Position numbers and translations under genes: made by a program. DNA of 26,238 nucleotides from Pseudomonadota bacterium. GTDB lineage: Bacteria; Pseudomonadota; Gammaproteobacteria; Xanthomonadales; Xanthomonadaceae. Location of the stretch: NCBI GenBank assembly GCA_023388355.1, contig JAEWGI010000062.1:1-26238 (forward strand). The letters run 5' to 3'. Within the stretch, counting starts at the first letter, position 1. Each line of letters starts with the position of its first letter. Under the pieces are notes generated by a model. It was given only the letters and a program-made list of their open reading frames with translations, was not told where the DNA came from and made no database searches. This document shows, one piece after another, positions 1-7,822 of the stretch.

Positions 1-20
1 CTGGTGGTGGGGGGCGGGGC

Positions 21-154
21 GAACTGGTGGTTGGGGGTGGGCCGAGTTGGTGGTTGGGGGTGGGCCGAGTTGGTGGTTGGGGGTGGGCCGAGTTGGCGGT
101 TGGGGATGGGGCGAGTTGGTGGTGGGGGCAAGTTGGTGGTTGGTGGTTGCTGGG
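21..154. repeat. G-rich 23-bp tandem repeat, about six units
   Basis: Units start at 21, 44, 67, 90, 113 (shortened to 18 bp) and 131 (diverged, ending in a tggtgg microrepeat). Units 2 and 3 (44-66 and 67-89) are identical, and the others differ by a few bases. The core is gagttggtggttgggggtgg followed by gcc. The + strand is made almost only of G and T, with many runs of three to five G, so it could form G-quadruplexes. Because 23 is not a multiple of three, all three frames give similar Gly/Trp/Val-rich peptides, which look spurious. Positions 1-20 are a partial, degenerate unit. I see no gene here. Confidence 0.9.
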
Positions 155-181
155 AGGGCCCGCGACGCGGTTGCTTCTGCT

Positions 182-296
182 CCCTCCCCCGCTTGCGGGG
201 GAGGGCTGGGGTGGGGGCACACAGGTCGCCGCGCCCCTTCCCGCGCGCCTTCGGCGCGCGCCCCCATCCCAGCCTTCCCCCGCAAGCGGGGGAAGG
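182..296. repeat. REP-like inverted pair (two palindromic elements facing each other)
   Basis: The left arm (182-218) and right arm (260-296) are inverted copies of a 37-bp sequence with three differences. Each arm is itself a palindrome: an 11-bp stem with a TT loop (182-205) and an 11-bp stem with an AA loop (273-296). The spacer contains a further 8-bp GC stem with a TTC loop (242-260). The core cccccgcttgcggggg resembles intergenic palindromic repeats common in Xanthomonadaceae and Pseudomonas, related to REP/BIME elements mobilised by RAYT transposases. No transposase lies in the window. Family assignment is from memory of the sequence type, not a search. Confidence 0.8.
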
Positions 297-334
297 CGCA
301 AAAAAGCGGCATCCGGATCCGCTGCGATCCGGGC

Positions 335-361
335 TCAAGATCGCGGCGCTGCTGCCGACAC
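335..361 (+). promoter_or_regulatory. Putative sigma-28 (FliA) promoter of cheV
   Basis: tcaagatc (335-342), an 11-nt spacer, then gccgacac (354-361) fits the sigma-28 pattern TAAAGTTT-N11-GCCGATAA, with the TCAAG variant at -35 that is known from chemotaxis promoters. The element ends only 7 nt before the cheV ATG, so transcription would begin at or within a few bases of the start codon. A sigma-28 promoter suits a chemotaxis gene. The -10 box matches 6 of 8 positions. Confidence 0.6.
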
Positions 362-368
362 CGGCTGC

Positions 369-1289
369 ATGAGCCAGGATCTGCTTGATCGCATCGACCA
401 GCGCACGCGGCTGGCCGGCCACAACCGGCTGGCGCTGCTGCTGTTCAGGCTGGACGGCCGTCAGCTTTTTGGCGTCAACGTGTTCAAGGTCAAGGAAGTG
501 CTGCAGCGGCCGCCGCTGTTCACCCTGCCGCAGCTGCCCAGCGCCTTTGCCGGCGCCGCCGACGTGCGCGGGCGCAGCGTGCCGGTGCTCGATCTGGCGC
601 GCGCGATCGGCTACGGCAGCGACCAGCCCCGGGAGCCGCAGTACCTGGTGGTCACCGAGTTCAACCGCAGCGTGCAGGGCTTCCTGGTGGCCGGGGTGGA
701 CCGGATCGTGAACATCGCCGTCGAGCACATCCAGCCGCCGCCCGACCTCGGCGGCGACAACCACTACCTGACCGGCGTGGCCCGCCACCAGGGCGAACTG
801 ATCCAGCTGATCGACGTGGAAAGCGTGCTCGCCGAATCGGCGCCGCGCAGCAGCGACCTGGGCGCCCTGCACGCGCTGCCGGGCGGCAACGGGCCGCGCG
901 AGGTGCTGGTGGTCGACGATTCGCGCGTGGCCCGCAACCAGATCCGCGTGGTGCTCGAACAGCTGGGGCTCGAAGCGCTGCTGCTGTCGGACGGGCGCCA
1001 GGCGCTGGACCACCTGCAGGCGCTGGTGCGCAACGGCGAATCGCCGGGCGCGCGCTACGCGATGGTGATCTCCGACATCGAGATGCCGGCGATGGACGGC
1101 TACACCCTGACGACGGAAATCCGTCGCGACCCGGCCCTGCGCGGCCTGTTCGTGCTGCTGCACACCTCGCTGTCGGGGGTGTTCAACCAGGCCATGGTCG
1201 AGCGCGTGGGCGCCGACGATTTCGTGCCCAAATACTCCGAACGCGAGCTGGCACAGCGGGTTGCGGCCCGGATCACCGCCGTGGGCTGA
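369..1289 (+). CDS. cheV: Chemotaxis coupling protein CheV (CheW domain + receiver)
   Basis: A 306-aa cytoplasmic protein with a CheW-like coupling domain (about residues 20-165) followed by a response-regulator receiver domain (about 178-306). It should link chemoreceptors to the CheA kinase and adjust that coupling when phosphorylated. The receiver has the acidic pair in LVVDDSR, the likely phosphoacceptor Asp236 in ISDIEMP, and the late Lys in FVPKYS. The ATG at 369 is chosen because the CheV-like N-terminus (MSQDLLDRIDQRTRLAGHN) begins there; upstream codons are in repeats. No Shine-Dalgarno sequence precedes it, and a sigma-28-like promoter sits 7 nt upstream. A gap of 80 nt holding a sigma-54 promoter separates it from flgB. 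cheV next to flgB is typical of xanthomonads and Pseudomonas. Confidence 0.93.
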   Translation: MSQDLLDRIDQRTRLAGHNRLALLLFRLDGRQLFGVNVFKVKEVLQRPPLFTLPQLPSAFAGAADVRGRSVPVLDLARAIGYGSDQPREPQYLVVTEFNRSVQGFLVAGVDRIVNIAVEHIQPPPDLGGDNHYLTGVARHQGELIQLIDVESVLAESAPRSSDLGALHALPGGNGPREVLVVDDSRVARNQIRVVLEQLGLEALLLSDGRQALDHLQALVRNGESPGARYAMVISDIEMPAMDGYTLTTEIRRDPALRGLFVLLHTSLSGVFNQAMVERVGADDFVPKYSERELAQRVAARITAVG

Positions 1290-1317
1290 GCCTCGCGGAG
1301 CGCCGTAGCGGCGCGTC

Positions 1318-1332
1318 TGGCACGGCGCTTGC
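1318..1332 (+). promoter_or_regulatory. Sigma-54 (RpoN) promoter of flgB
   Basis: tggcacggcgcttgc matches the RpoN consensus TGGCAC-N5-TTGC exactly, with GG (-24) and GC (-12) correctly spaced. The start site should fall about 12 nt downstream, near 1344, giving a short leader before the flgB ATG at 1370. It is presumably activated by FleQ, encoded in the same window. Confidence 0.88.
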
Positions 1333-1369
1333 CTGCCTTCCATGGGCGTATCCGCCCGACGGAGGGCCC

Positions 1370-1732
1370 ATGTCCGATTTCCTTGGCATCCACGGCACCG
1401 CGCTTGCCCTGCGCGAGCAGCGCCTGCAGCTGCTCAGCGCCAACATCGCCAATGCCGACACCCCGGGCTACCAGGCCCAGGACCTGGATTTCAACGGCGC
1501 CCTGTCGGCGGCGCTGCACCCGGCCTCGGCCGCGGGCGGCGATGCGATCACCGCGACCAGCGAAGCGGCCCGCTACACCCGCGCCTCCACCCAGCCCAGC
1601 CTCGACGGCAACACCGTCGACGGCGACCGCGAGAACGCGGTCTTCGCCCAGGCGGTCCTCGAATACCGCGCCTCGATGTCGTTCGTCGAATCGAAGGTGC
1701 GCGGAATGCTGACCGCGATCACCGGCCAGTGA
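1370..1732 (+). CDS. flgB: Flagellar basal-body rod protein FlgB
   Basis: A 120-aa proximal rod subunit, exported by the flagellar type III apparatus and placed in the periplasm on top of the MS ring/FliE. The N-terminal rod motif SANIANADTPGY is at residues 23-34 and the C-terminal helix is amphipathic. It is slightly shorter than the enterobacterial protein (about 138 aa). GGAGGG at 1361-1366 lies just before the ATG. It is the first gene of flgBCDE, directly behind a consensus sigma-54 promoter. Confidence 0.95.
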   Translation: MSDFLGIHGTALALREQRLQLLSANIANADTPGYQAQDLDFNGALSAALHPASAAGGDAITATSEAARYTRASTQPSLDGNTVDGDRENAVFAQAVLEYRASMSFVESKVRGMLTAITGQ

Positions 1733-1754
1733 GCGCCGTGACAGGAGCCCGTCC

Positions 1755-2162
1755 ATGAGCAACCTCCCGATCTTCGACGTCGCCGGCTCGGCGATGAACG
1801 CGCAGTCGGTGCGCCTGAGCACGATCGCCTCGAACCTGGCGAACGCCAACTCCGTCTACGGCAACCCCGACGAGGTGTTCCAGGCCAAGCAGCCGGTGTT
1901 CTCGGCCACCGCCATCGACGGCAACCCGGCCCTGGCCGGGGTGCGCGTGGACGAAGTGCTCGACAGCAACGCCGCGCCGCTGCGCCGCTACGAGCCCGGC
2001 CATCCGCTCGCCGACGGCGAGGGCTACGTGTACGCGCCCGACATCGACCCGGTGGCGCAGATGGTCGACCTGATCTCGGCCTCGCGCAGCTACCAGGCCA
2101 ACGTCGAAGTCTTCAACGCGGCCAAGGAACTGGCCATGGCCACCCTGAACATGGGCCGCTGA
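1755..2162 (+). CDS. flgC: Flagellar basal-body rod protein FlgC
   Basis: A 135-aa proximal rod subunit. The N-terminal rod domain has the form AQSVRLSTIASNLANANS (residues 16-33), and the C-terminal rod/hook domain ends in a helix containing SASRSYQANVEVFNAAKELA. Length and motifs are normal for FlgC. An AGGAG-type ribosome site lies about 8 nt upstream of the ATG. The gene sits 22 nt after flgB and is presumably cotranscribed with it. Confidence 0.95.
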   Translation: MSNLPIFDVAGSAMNAQSVRLSTIASNLANANSVYGNPDEVFQAKQPVFSATAIDGNPALAGVRVDEVLDSNAAPLRRYEPGHPLADGEGYVYAPDIDPVAQMVDLISASRSYQANVEVFNAAKELAMATLNMGR

Positions 2163-2185
2163 GCGCGCCCGCCCGAGGATCCACG

Positions 2186-2857
2186 ATGACCACGATCGCC
2201 AACGCGAACGACTACGCCTCGCTCGGCCTCGGCCAGCAGCAGGCCACGCGCAGCACCGCGCTGGGCCAGGCCGATTTCCTGCACCTGATGACCGAGCAGC
2301 TCAAGAACCAGGACCCGCTCAAGCCGCTGGACAACAACCAGTTCCTCGGCCAGCTGGCGCAGTTCTCCACCGTCCAGGGCATCGAAGGCATGCAGGGCGC
2401 GATGGCGGCGATGGCCAGCGTGATGGAGTCCGACCAGACCCTGCGCGCGGCCTCGCTGGTGGGCCACGACGCGCTGGTGGCGCTCGACGAGGTGCCGCTG
2501 GCGCAGGGCGCGGGCCTGCGTGGCGAGGTCGTCGCGGCCGCCGCCGGTCCGATCACGATGGACGTGGTCGACGCCAACGGCGTGCGCGTGCGGCGGATGA
2601 CGGTGGAGGCCTCGGCCACCGGCCCCACCGCCTTCGAATGGGACGGCCGCGACGAATCCGGGAACCCGGCCGCCGCCGGCAGCTACAGCTTCCGCGCCGT
2701 GACCGGCGCCACCGACCCGTCGGCCAAGGACGCCGAACTGCTGCCCATCCGCGCCAGCGCGCGCGTGGACAGCGTCTCGATCGAGCCCAACGGGCTGTTC
2801 CTCAACCTTGCCGGCATGGGCAGCGTCCCGCTGTCGGCCGTCCACCGCATCGGCTGA
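2186..2857 (+). CDS. flgD: Hook-capping scaffold protein FlgD
   Basis: A 223-aa protein that forms the temporary cap under which FlgE assembles into the hook. The conserved N-terminal block at residues 31-70 contains LKNQDPLKPLDNNQFLGQLA and then QFSTVQGIEGM, typical of FlgD. The C-terminal part (about 85-220) fits the FlgD Tudor-like/FnIII-type region, including FEWDGRDESGNPAAAGSY. An AGGA ribosome site precedes the ATG. It sits between flgC and flgE, the usual order. Confidence 0.95.
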   Translation: MTTIANANDYASLGLGQQQATRSTALGQADFLHLMTEQLKNQDPLKPLDNNQFLGQLAQFSTVQGIEGMQGAMAAMASVMESDQTLRAASLVGHDALVALDEVPLAQGAGLRGEVVAAAAGPITMDVVDANGVRVRRMTVEASATGPTAFEWDGRDESGNPAAAGSYSFRAVTGATDPSAKDAELLPIRASARVDSVSIEPNGLFLNLAGMGSVPLSAVHRIG

Positions 2858-2887
2858 CGCCGCGGACTTCCTTCCAAGGAGCACACC

Positions 2888-4108
2888 ATGAGTTTCCTGA
2901 TCTCGCTGAGCGGCATGAACGCAGCGTCGGCCGACCTCAACATCACCTCCAACAACATCGCCAACTCCAACAGCACCGGCTTCAAGGCCTCGCGCGGCGA
3001 GTTCGGCGACGTGTTCGCCGCCTCCGCCCACGGCCTGTCGAGCAACACCATCGGCGCCGGCGTGCGGCTGCAGCGCGTGGCCCAGCAGTTCGCCCAGGGC
3101 AACGTCGACTACACCGGCAAGGCGCTGGACATGGCGCTCACCGGCGAGGGCTTCTTCACCCTGTCCGGCAGCAGCGGCCTGTCCTACTCGCGCGCCGGCA
3201 ACTTCGGTGCCGACCGCGAAGGCTACGTGGTCAATCCGGCCGGCCAGCGGCTGCAGGTGTTCCTGCCCAACGCCAGCGGCCAGGGCTTCGACACCGGCCG
3301 CATGGGCGATCTGCGCCTGGCCACCGGCGACGCCCCGCCGCGCGCCACCGCCGACGTCTCGCTGGGCCTGAACCTGCCCGGCAACGCCACCCCGCCGACC
3401 ATGGCCCCGTTCAGCGCCGGCGACCCGGACACCTACAACCACACCACCTCGGTGACCGTGTTCGACTCGCTGGGCGCGCCGCACTCGCAGTCGATGTACT
3501 TCGTGCGCACCGCCAACCCGAACGAATGGCAGGTGCACACCCAGATCGACGGCGTCGACGTCGGCGGCCCGCAGACGCTGCAGTACTCCGATTCGGGCAC
3601 CCTGCTGGCGCCGGCCGGCGGCAACATCCCGCTGCCCGCGCACACCCCGCCCGGAGGCGCGGCGCCGATGAACATCAGCCTCGACCTGGAGCGCTCGACC
3701 CAGTACGGCGACCGCTTCGGGGTCTCGGCCCTGGTCCAGGACGGCCACGCCACCGGCCGCCTGACCAGCATCGAAGTCTCCGAGGAAGGCGTGGTGGCCG
3801 CGCGCTACAGCAACGGCGTGTCCACCCCGCTGGGCCAGGTGGCGCTGACCAACTTCGCCAACCCGCAGGGCCTGCAGCCGGTCGGCGACAACGCCTGGTC
3901 CGAAACCCACGGCTCCGGCCTTGCCCGCCGCGGCGCGGCCGGCACCGCCGAGTTCGGCATGGTCCAGGGCGGCGCGCTGGAAGCGTCCAACGTCAACCTC
4001 ACCGAGCAGCTGGTGAACATGATCACCGCCCAGCGCAACTTCCAGGCCAACGCCCAGATGATCCAGGCCCAGGACGCGCTGACCCAGACGGTCATCAACA
4101 TCCGCTGA
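2888..4108 (+). CDS. flgE: Flagellar hook protein FlgE
   Basis: A 406-aa hook subunit. The rod/hook N-terminal motif SNNIANSNSTGFK is at residues 21-33, followed by a FlgE/F/G-like D1 segment (FTLSGSSGLSYSRAGNF region), a middle FlgE D2 domain (about 155-310) and the C-terminal coiled-coil helix (about 365-406, EASNVNLTEQLVNMITAQRN). Length is usual for the family. AAGGAG lies 8-9 nt upstream of the ATG. It is the last gene of the flgBCDE group; 121 nt with a new sigma-54 promoter separate it from flgF. Confidence 0.96.
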   Translation: MSFLISLSGMNAASADLNITSNNIANSNSTGFKASRGEFGDVFAASAHGLSSNTIGAGVRLQRVAQQFAQGNVDYTGKALDMALTGEGFFTLSGSSGLSYSRAGNFGADREGYVVNPAGQRLQVFLPNASGQGFDTGRMGDLRLATGDAPPRATADVSLGLNLPGNATPPTMAPFSAGDPDTYNHTTSVTVFDSLGAPHSQSMYFVRTANPNEWQVHTQIDGVDVGGPQTLQYSDSGTLLAPAGGNIPLPAHTPPGGAAPMNISLDLERSTQYGDRFGVSALVQDGHATGRLTSIEVSEEGVVAARYSNGVSTPLGQVALTNFANPQGLQPVGDNAWSETHGSGLARRGAAGTAEFGMVQGGALEASNVNLTEQLVNMITAQRNFQANAQMIQAQDALTQTVINIR

Positions 4109-4160
4109 TCGACCCGGCGCCGGCGGCTGCGGCCCGCCGGCGCCGATCCGCGCGCCGCCG

Positions 4161-4176
4161 CGGCACGGATGTTGCA
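4161..4176 (+). promoter_or_regulatory. Sigma-54 (RpoN) promoter of flgF
   Basis: cggcacggatgttgca fits TGGCAC-N5-TTGC with one mismatch at the first base and intact GG and GC. It lies 53 nt before the flgF ATG, in the only sizeable gap of the flgB-flgL series apart from the flgI-flgJ spacer. It gives flgFGHIJKL its own RpoN/FleQ-dependent entry point. Confidence 0.85.
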
Positions 4177-4229
4177 GCGGCAGGGGGCAGGGCGCGACGC
4201 GCCCGCCCGACCGCCACAGCGAGGTCCGC

Positions 4230-4976
4230 ATGGACAAATCCCTCTACATCGCGATGACCGGCGCCAGCGCCACGCTGCGTGGACAGGCGACCGTCGCCCA
4301 CAACCTGGCCAACGCCGACACCACCGGCTTCCAGGCCACGCTCAGCGGCACCGTCGCCGCGCCGGTCGAAGGGCCGGGCCTGGCCTCGCGGGTGGCCACG
4401 GTGCACCGCGGACTGGGGGTGAGCGACGCCGCCGGCGCGCGCACCACCACCGGCAATCCGCTCGACGTCGCGCTCGAGCCCGGCCACTGGCTGGCGGTGC
4501 AGGACCGCAACGGCGGCGTGGCCTATACCCGCGCCGGCGACCTCAGGCTCACCCCGAACGGCCTGCTGACCACCTCCAGCGGGCTGCAGGTGCTCGACCG
4601 CGGCGGCGCACCGATGGCGCTGCCGCCGAGCAACGCGATCGAGATCGGCGGCGACGGCACCGTTTCGGTGGTGCCGCAGGGCCAGCCGATGGCGACCATG
4701 GACGCGATCGGGCAGCTGCAGGTGATCGCCATGCCCACCCGCGACATGGTCCGCGGCGACGACGGCCTGATGCGGCTGCCGGCGGGCGTCGAGCCACCGC
4801 CGCCCCCTGCCGGGAACGTGCTGGTGGCCGGCATGCGCGAAGGCAGCAACGTCGATGCGACCGGAATGCTGGTGTCGATGATCGAACTGGCGCGCCAGTT
4901 CGAGATGCAGGTACGGGTCTTGCAGACCGGTGATGAAACCGCCCGCACCGCCAACACCCTGCTCTCCACGCGCTGA
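4230..4976 (+). CDS. flgF: Flagellar basal-body rod protein FlgF
   Basis: A 248-aa proximal rod subunit. The N-terminal rod motif AHNLANADTTGFQA is at residues 23-36, the FlgE/F/G D1 segment includes VAYTRAGDLRLTPNGLL, and the C-terminal helix has SNVDATGMLVSMIELARQFEMQ. It starts with MDKSLYIAMTGA, a typical FlgF beginning, and lacks the FlgG-specific segment seen in its neighbour. GAGG precedes the ATG. First gene of flgFGHIJKL. Confidence 0.95.
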   Translation: MDKSLYIAMTGASATLRGQATVAHNLANADTTGFQATLSGTVAAPVEGPGLASRVATVHRGLGVSDAAGARTTTGNPLDVALEPGHWLAVQDRNGGVAYTRAGDLRLTPNGLLTTSSGLQVLDRGGAPMALPPSNAIEIGGDGTVSVVPQGQPMATMDAIGQLQVIAMPTRDMVRGDDGLMRLPAGVEPPPPPAGNVLVAGMREGSNVDATGMLVSMIELARQFEMQVRVLQTGDETARTANTLLSTR

Positions 4977-5006
4977 GCGCAACCACCGAACTGACGGAAT
5001 ACCGCC

Positions 5007-5792
5007 ATGACCCAGGCTCTATGGATCGCCAAGACCGGCCTCGACGCGCAGCAGACGCGCATGGCGGTCATCTCCAACAACCTCGCCAACACCAACACCA
5101 CCGGCTTCAAGCGCGACCGCGCCAGCTTCGAGGACCTGCTGTACCAGACCACCCGCCAGCCGGGCGGGGCGACCTCCGAGCAGACTTCGCTGCCCACCGG
5201 CCTGTCCACCGGCACCGGCGTGCGCGTGGCGGCGACGTCCAAGGAATTCAGCCAGGGCAGCCTCGGCCAGACCGGCGGCGCGCTCGATGTGGCGATCAAC
5301 GGCCGCGGCTTCTTCGAAGTGCTGCTGCCCGACGGCAGCACCGCCTACACCCGCGACGGCAGCTTCAAGATCAACGCCCAGGGCGAGGTGGTGACCAATT
5401 CCGGCTTCCCGGTGCAGCCGGGCCTGCAGCTGCCCGAGGGCGCGCAGTCGATCACCATCGGCGCCGACGGCACGGTCAGCGTGCAGCTGGCCGGCGAACC
5501 GGAGCCGGTGCAGGTCGGGGCGCTGACCATCGCCGACTTCGTCAATCCCGCCGGCCTCCAGGCCAAGGGCGAGAACCTGTTCATCGAGACCGGCGCCAGC
5601 GGTCCGGCGCAGAGCGGCGCGCCCGGCGACAACGGCACCGGCCTGCTGGTGCAGGGCTCGCTGGAAGGATCGAACGTCAACGTGGTCGAGGAGCTGGTGT
5701 CGATGATCGAGACCCAGCGCGCCTACGAAACCAACGCCAAGGCGATCTCGACCATCGACTCGATGCTCGCCTACCTCAACAACAAGCTGTGA
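5007..5792 (+). CDS. flgG: Flagellar distal rod protein FlgG
   Basis: A 261-aa distal rod subunit, the exact usual length for FlgG. The rod motif [14 protein letters not shown] is at residues 23-36. It is followed by the FlgG-specific segment [14 protein letters not shown], which in Salmonella distinguishes the straight rod protein from the hook protein. The C-terminal helix ([20 protein letters not shown]) is conserved. The ribosome site is weak (acggaat). It lies 30 nt after flgF and 8 nt before flgH. Confidence 0.97.
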   Translation: MTQALWIAKTGLDAQQTRMAVISNNLANTNTTGFKRDRASFEDLLYQTTRQPGGATSEQTSLPTGLSTGTGVRVAATSKEFSQGSLGQTGGALDVAINGRGFFEVLLPDGSTAYTRDGSFKINAQGEVVTNSGFPVQPGLQLPEGAQSITIGADGTVSVQLAGEPEPVQVGALTIADFVNPAGLQAKGENLFIETGASGPAQSGAPGDNGTGLLVQGSLEGSNVNVVEELVSMIETQRAYETNAKAISTIDSMLAYLNNKL

Positions 5793-5800
5793 GCGCACTC

Positions 5801-6535
5801 ATGAAATCCCTGATCGCCTGCGGCCTCGTGCTCGCCCTCGGCGGCTGCGCCGCCACCCTGGGCGACGTGCGGCCGTTCGCCACGCCCGAAGGCCCGGCCC
5901 GCGGCTACGCCGCCGCGCCGCCGCCGCTGCAGACCACGCCCTACGCGGCCCCGGCCAGCGCCGCAGCCGGCAACGGCGGCGGCTCGATCTACGCCAGCGC
6001 CGGCGGCGGCAACCGCGGCATGCGCCTGTTCCAGGACAGCAAGGCCCGCAGCGTCGGCGACCTGCTGACCATCGTGCTGGTGGAAAACACCCGCGCCCGC
6101 ACCAACGCCCGCACCGCGGTGACCAAGGACAGCGGCGTGGACATGGCCGCGCCCACCATCTTCGGCCAGGACGTGACCATCAACGGCCGCCCGGTGCTGC
6201 AGGCCGGGATCGAGGGCTCGCGCGACTTCGCCGGCAACGGCGACAGCGCCCAGAGCAACCAGCTGGCCGGCAACATCACCGTCAGCGTGATCGAGGACCT
6301 GGGCAACGGCAACCTGCGGGTGGCCGGCCAGAAACGCATGCGCCTGAACCAGGGCGACGAACTGGTCCAGATTCAAGGCCTGGTGCGGGTGGCCGATATC
6401 GGTCCCGACAACCGCATCACCTCCGACCGCGTCGGCGAGGCGGCGATCGTCTATGGCGGTCGCGGCACCCTGGCGCGTTCGAACGCGATGGGCTGGCTGG
6501 GCCGGTTCTTCAACTCCGCCGCATTCCCGTACTGA
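5801..6535 (+). CDS. flgH: Flagellar L-ring lipoprotein FlgH
   Basis: A 244-aa outer-membrane L-ring subunit. The first 15 residues form a lipoprotein signal peptide and the lipobox LGGC puts the lipidated cysteine at residue 16. An Ala/Pro/Gly-rich linker (to about residue 70) leads into the FlgH domain, with the typical segments [18 protein letters not shown] and [20 protein letters not shown] near the C-terminus. The start at 5801 is fixed by the signal peptide; there is no clear Shine-Dalgarno, so translation may be coupled to flgG, which ends 8 nt earlier. Confidence 0.95.
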   Translation: MKSLIACGLVLALGGCAATLGDVRPFATPEGPARGYAAAPPPLQTTPYAAPASAAAGNGGGSIYASAGGGNRGMRLFQDSKARSVGDLLTIVLVENTRARTNARTAVTKDSGVDMAAPTIFGQDVTINGRPVLQAGIEGSRDFAGNGDSAQSNQLAGNITVSVIEDLGNGNLRVAGQKRMRLNQGDELVQIQGLVRVADIGPDNRITSDRVGEAAIVYGGRGTLARSNAMGWLGRFFNSAAFPY

Positions 6536-6545
6536 GGGCCGCGAC

Positions 6546-7670
6546 ATGAACACCACGATCGCGAGCCGCCTCCTCCCCGCCCTGGCGGCCAGCCTGCTGG
6601 CGACGCTGGTGGCGATCGCGCCCGCCCCGGCCAGCGCCGAGCGGATCAAGGACCTGGCCCAGGTGGCCGGGGTGCGCGGCAACCCGCTGGTGGGCTACGG
6701 CCTGGTGGTGGGACTGGACGGCAGCGGCGACCGCACCAGCCAGACCCCGTTCACCGTGCAGAGCCTCAAGACCATGCTCGACCAGCTGGGCGTGACCCTG
6801 CCGCCGGGCGTGAACCCGCAGCTCAAGAACGTGGCCGCGGTGGCGATCCATGCCGAGCTTCCCGCCTTCGCCAAGCCCGGCCAGACCATCGACGTGACCG
6901 TCTCGTCGATCGGCAACGCCGGCTCGCTGCGCGGCGGCGCCCTGCTGATGGCGCCGCTCAAGGGCGCCGACGGCCAGGTCTACGCGATCGCCCAGGGCAC
7001 CCTGGTGGTGAGCGGCTTCGGCGCCTCGGGGCGCGACGGCTCGCGCATCTCCACCAACGCGCCCAACGGCGGCAGTATTCCCAATGGCGCGATCGTCGAG
7101 CGCGCCGCGCCCGGCGCGGCCCAGACCGGCAACGTCACCCTCAACCTGCGCCAGTCCGACTTCACCACCGCCGCGCGCATCGTCGCGGCAATCGACGGCG
7201 CCTTCGGCCCGGGCCGCGCGCGCGCGCTGGACGGGGTCACGATCGAGGTCGCGCCGCCGGCCAGCGACCGCATCGCCTTCCTGTCGCGGCTCGAATCGCT
7301 GGAGGTCACGCCCGGCGCGGCCGCGGCCAAGGTCATCGTCAACGCCCGCACCGGCACCGTGGTGATGGGCGGCGAGGTCTCGGTGATGCCGGCCGCGGTC
7401 TCGCACGGCTCGCTCACCGTCTCGGTGACCGAGAACACGATGGTCAGCCAGCCCGGCGCCTTCGGCCGCGGCAACACCGTGGTCGCGCCGCAGTCGTCGC
7501 TGGAGGTGACCCAGGACGGCGGGCGCATGTTCCTGTTCGAAGGCGGCTCCTCGCTTGAATCCATCGTCCGCGCGGTCAACGCCGTCGGCGCCGCCCCCGG
7601 CGACATCGTCGCGATCCTGGAAGCGCTCAAGCGCGCCGGGGCGCTGCGGGCGGAGCTGGAGGTGATTTAG
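6546..7670 (+). CDS. flgI: Flagellar P-ring protein FlgI
   Basis: A 374-aa periplasmic P-ring subunit around the rod in the peptidoglycan layer. A Sec signal peptide with likely cleavage at ASA|ER (after residue 31) leads into the hallmark [20 protein letters not shown], then GLDGSGDRT. The C-terminus, with [15 protein letters not shown], matches the family end. The start is chosen for the signal peptide and a GAGGG site 8 nt upstream. A gap of 153 nt with a hairpin and short repeats follows, instead of the usual tight junction to flgJ. Confidence 0.97.
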   Translation: MNTTIASRLLPALAASLLATLVAIAPAPASAERIKDLAQVAGVRGNPLVGYGLVVGLDGSGDRTSQTPFTVQSLKTMLDQLGVTLPPGVNPQLKNVAAVAIHAELPAFAKPGQTIDVTVSSIGNAGSLRGGALLMAPLKGADGQVYAIAQGTLVVSGFGASGRDGSRISTNAPNGGSIPNGAIVERAAPGAAQTGNVTLNLRQSDFTTAARIVAAIDGAFGPGRARALDGVTIEVAPPASDRIAFLSRLESLEVTPGAAAAKVIVNARTGTVVMGGEVSVMPAAVSHGSLTVSVTENTMVSQPGAFGRGNTVVAPQSSLEVTQDGGRMFLFEGGSSLESIVRAVNAVGAAPGDIVAILEALKRAGALRAELEVI

Positions 7671-7693
7671 GGCCGGGACCAGGGACCCGGGGC

Positions 7694-7717
7694 GGGGACC
7701 GGCAAATGCCGGTTCCC
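7694..7717 (+). other. RNA hairpin between flgI and flgJ
   Basis: An 11-bp stem (7694-7704 with 7707-7717), complete if one G-U pair is allowed and with two apical A residues, lies 24 nt after the flgI stop codon. It is followed by gttgccgttt rather than a long U tract, so it would be at best a weak terminator. It could instead protect the 3' end of the flgBCDE-to-flgI message from degradation or attenuate transcription into flgJKL. Confidence 0.5.
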
Positions 7718-7784
7718 GTTGCCGTTTCCAGCCGCCGGGCACACCGCTTGCATCGAACCCACACAGCCCCACGCCAATCACGAA

Positions 7785-7822
7785 TCACCAACCACCAACC
7801 ACCAACTCCCAACCACCAACCT
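7785..7822. repeat. C-rich caaccac microrepeat against the flgJ start
   Basis: This is a run of caccaac/caaccac units ending two bases before the flgJ ATG at 7824. Positions 7789-7807 are the exact reverse complement of 131-149 in the tandem-repeat tract at the window start (19 of 19 bases). The tract fills the place where a Shine-Dalgarno sequence would be expected. Confidence 0.85.

Noticed and set aside
21..154. The tandem array as a CRISPR.
   Set aside because: Units are directly adjacent with no unique spacers, and no cas genes are nearby.
273..306. Right REP-like hairpin followed by an A run as a transcription terminator.
   Set aside because: On the + strand the stem is followed by A rather than U; on the - strand the U run would precede the stem. 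Neither is an intrinsic terminator.
4..388. Open frames running through the tandem and REP-like repeats.
   Set aside because: The peptides only translate the repeat units in three frames (Trp/Gly/Val runs) and have no start context; cheV begins at 369.
2090..4237. A 715-codon - strand open frame across flgD and flgE.
   Set aside because: Same reason: it is an antisense shadow of two clearly recognised genes, with no domain signature of its own.
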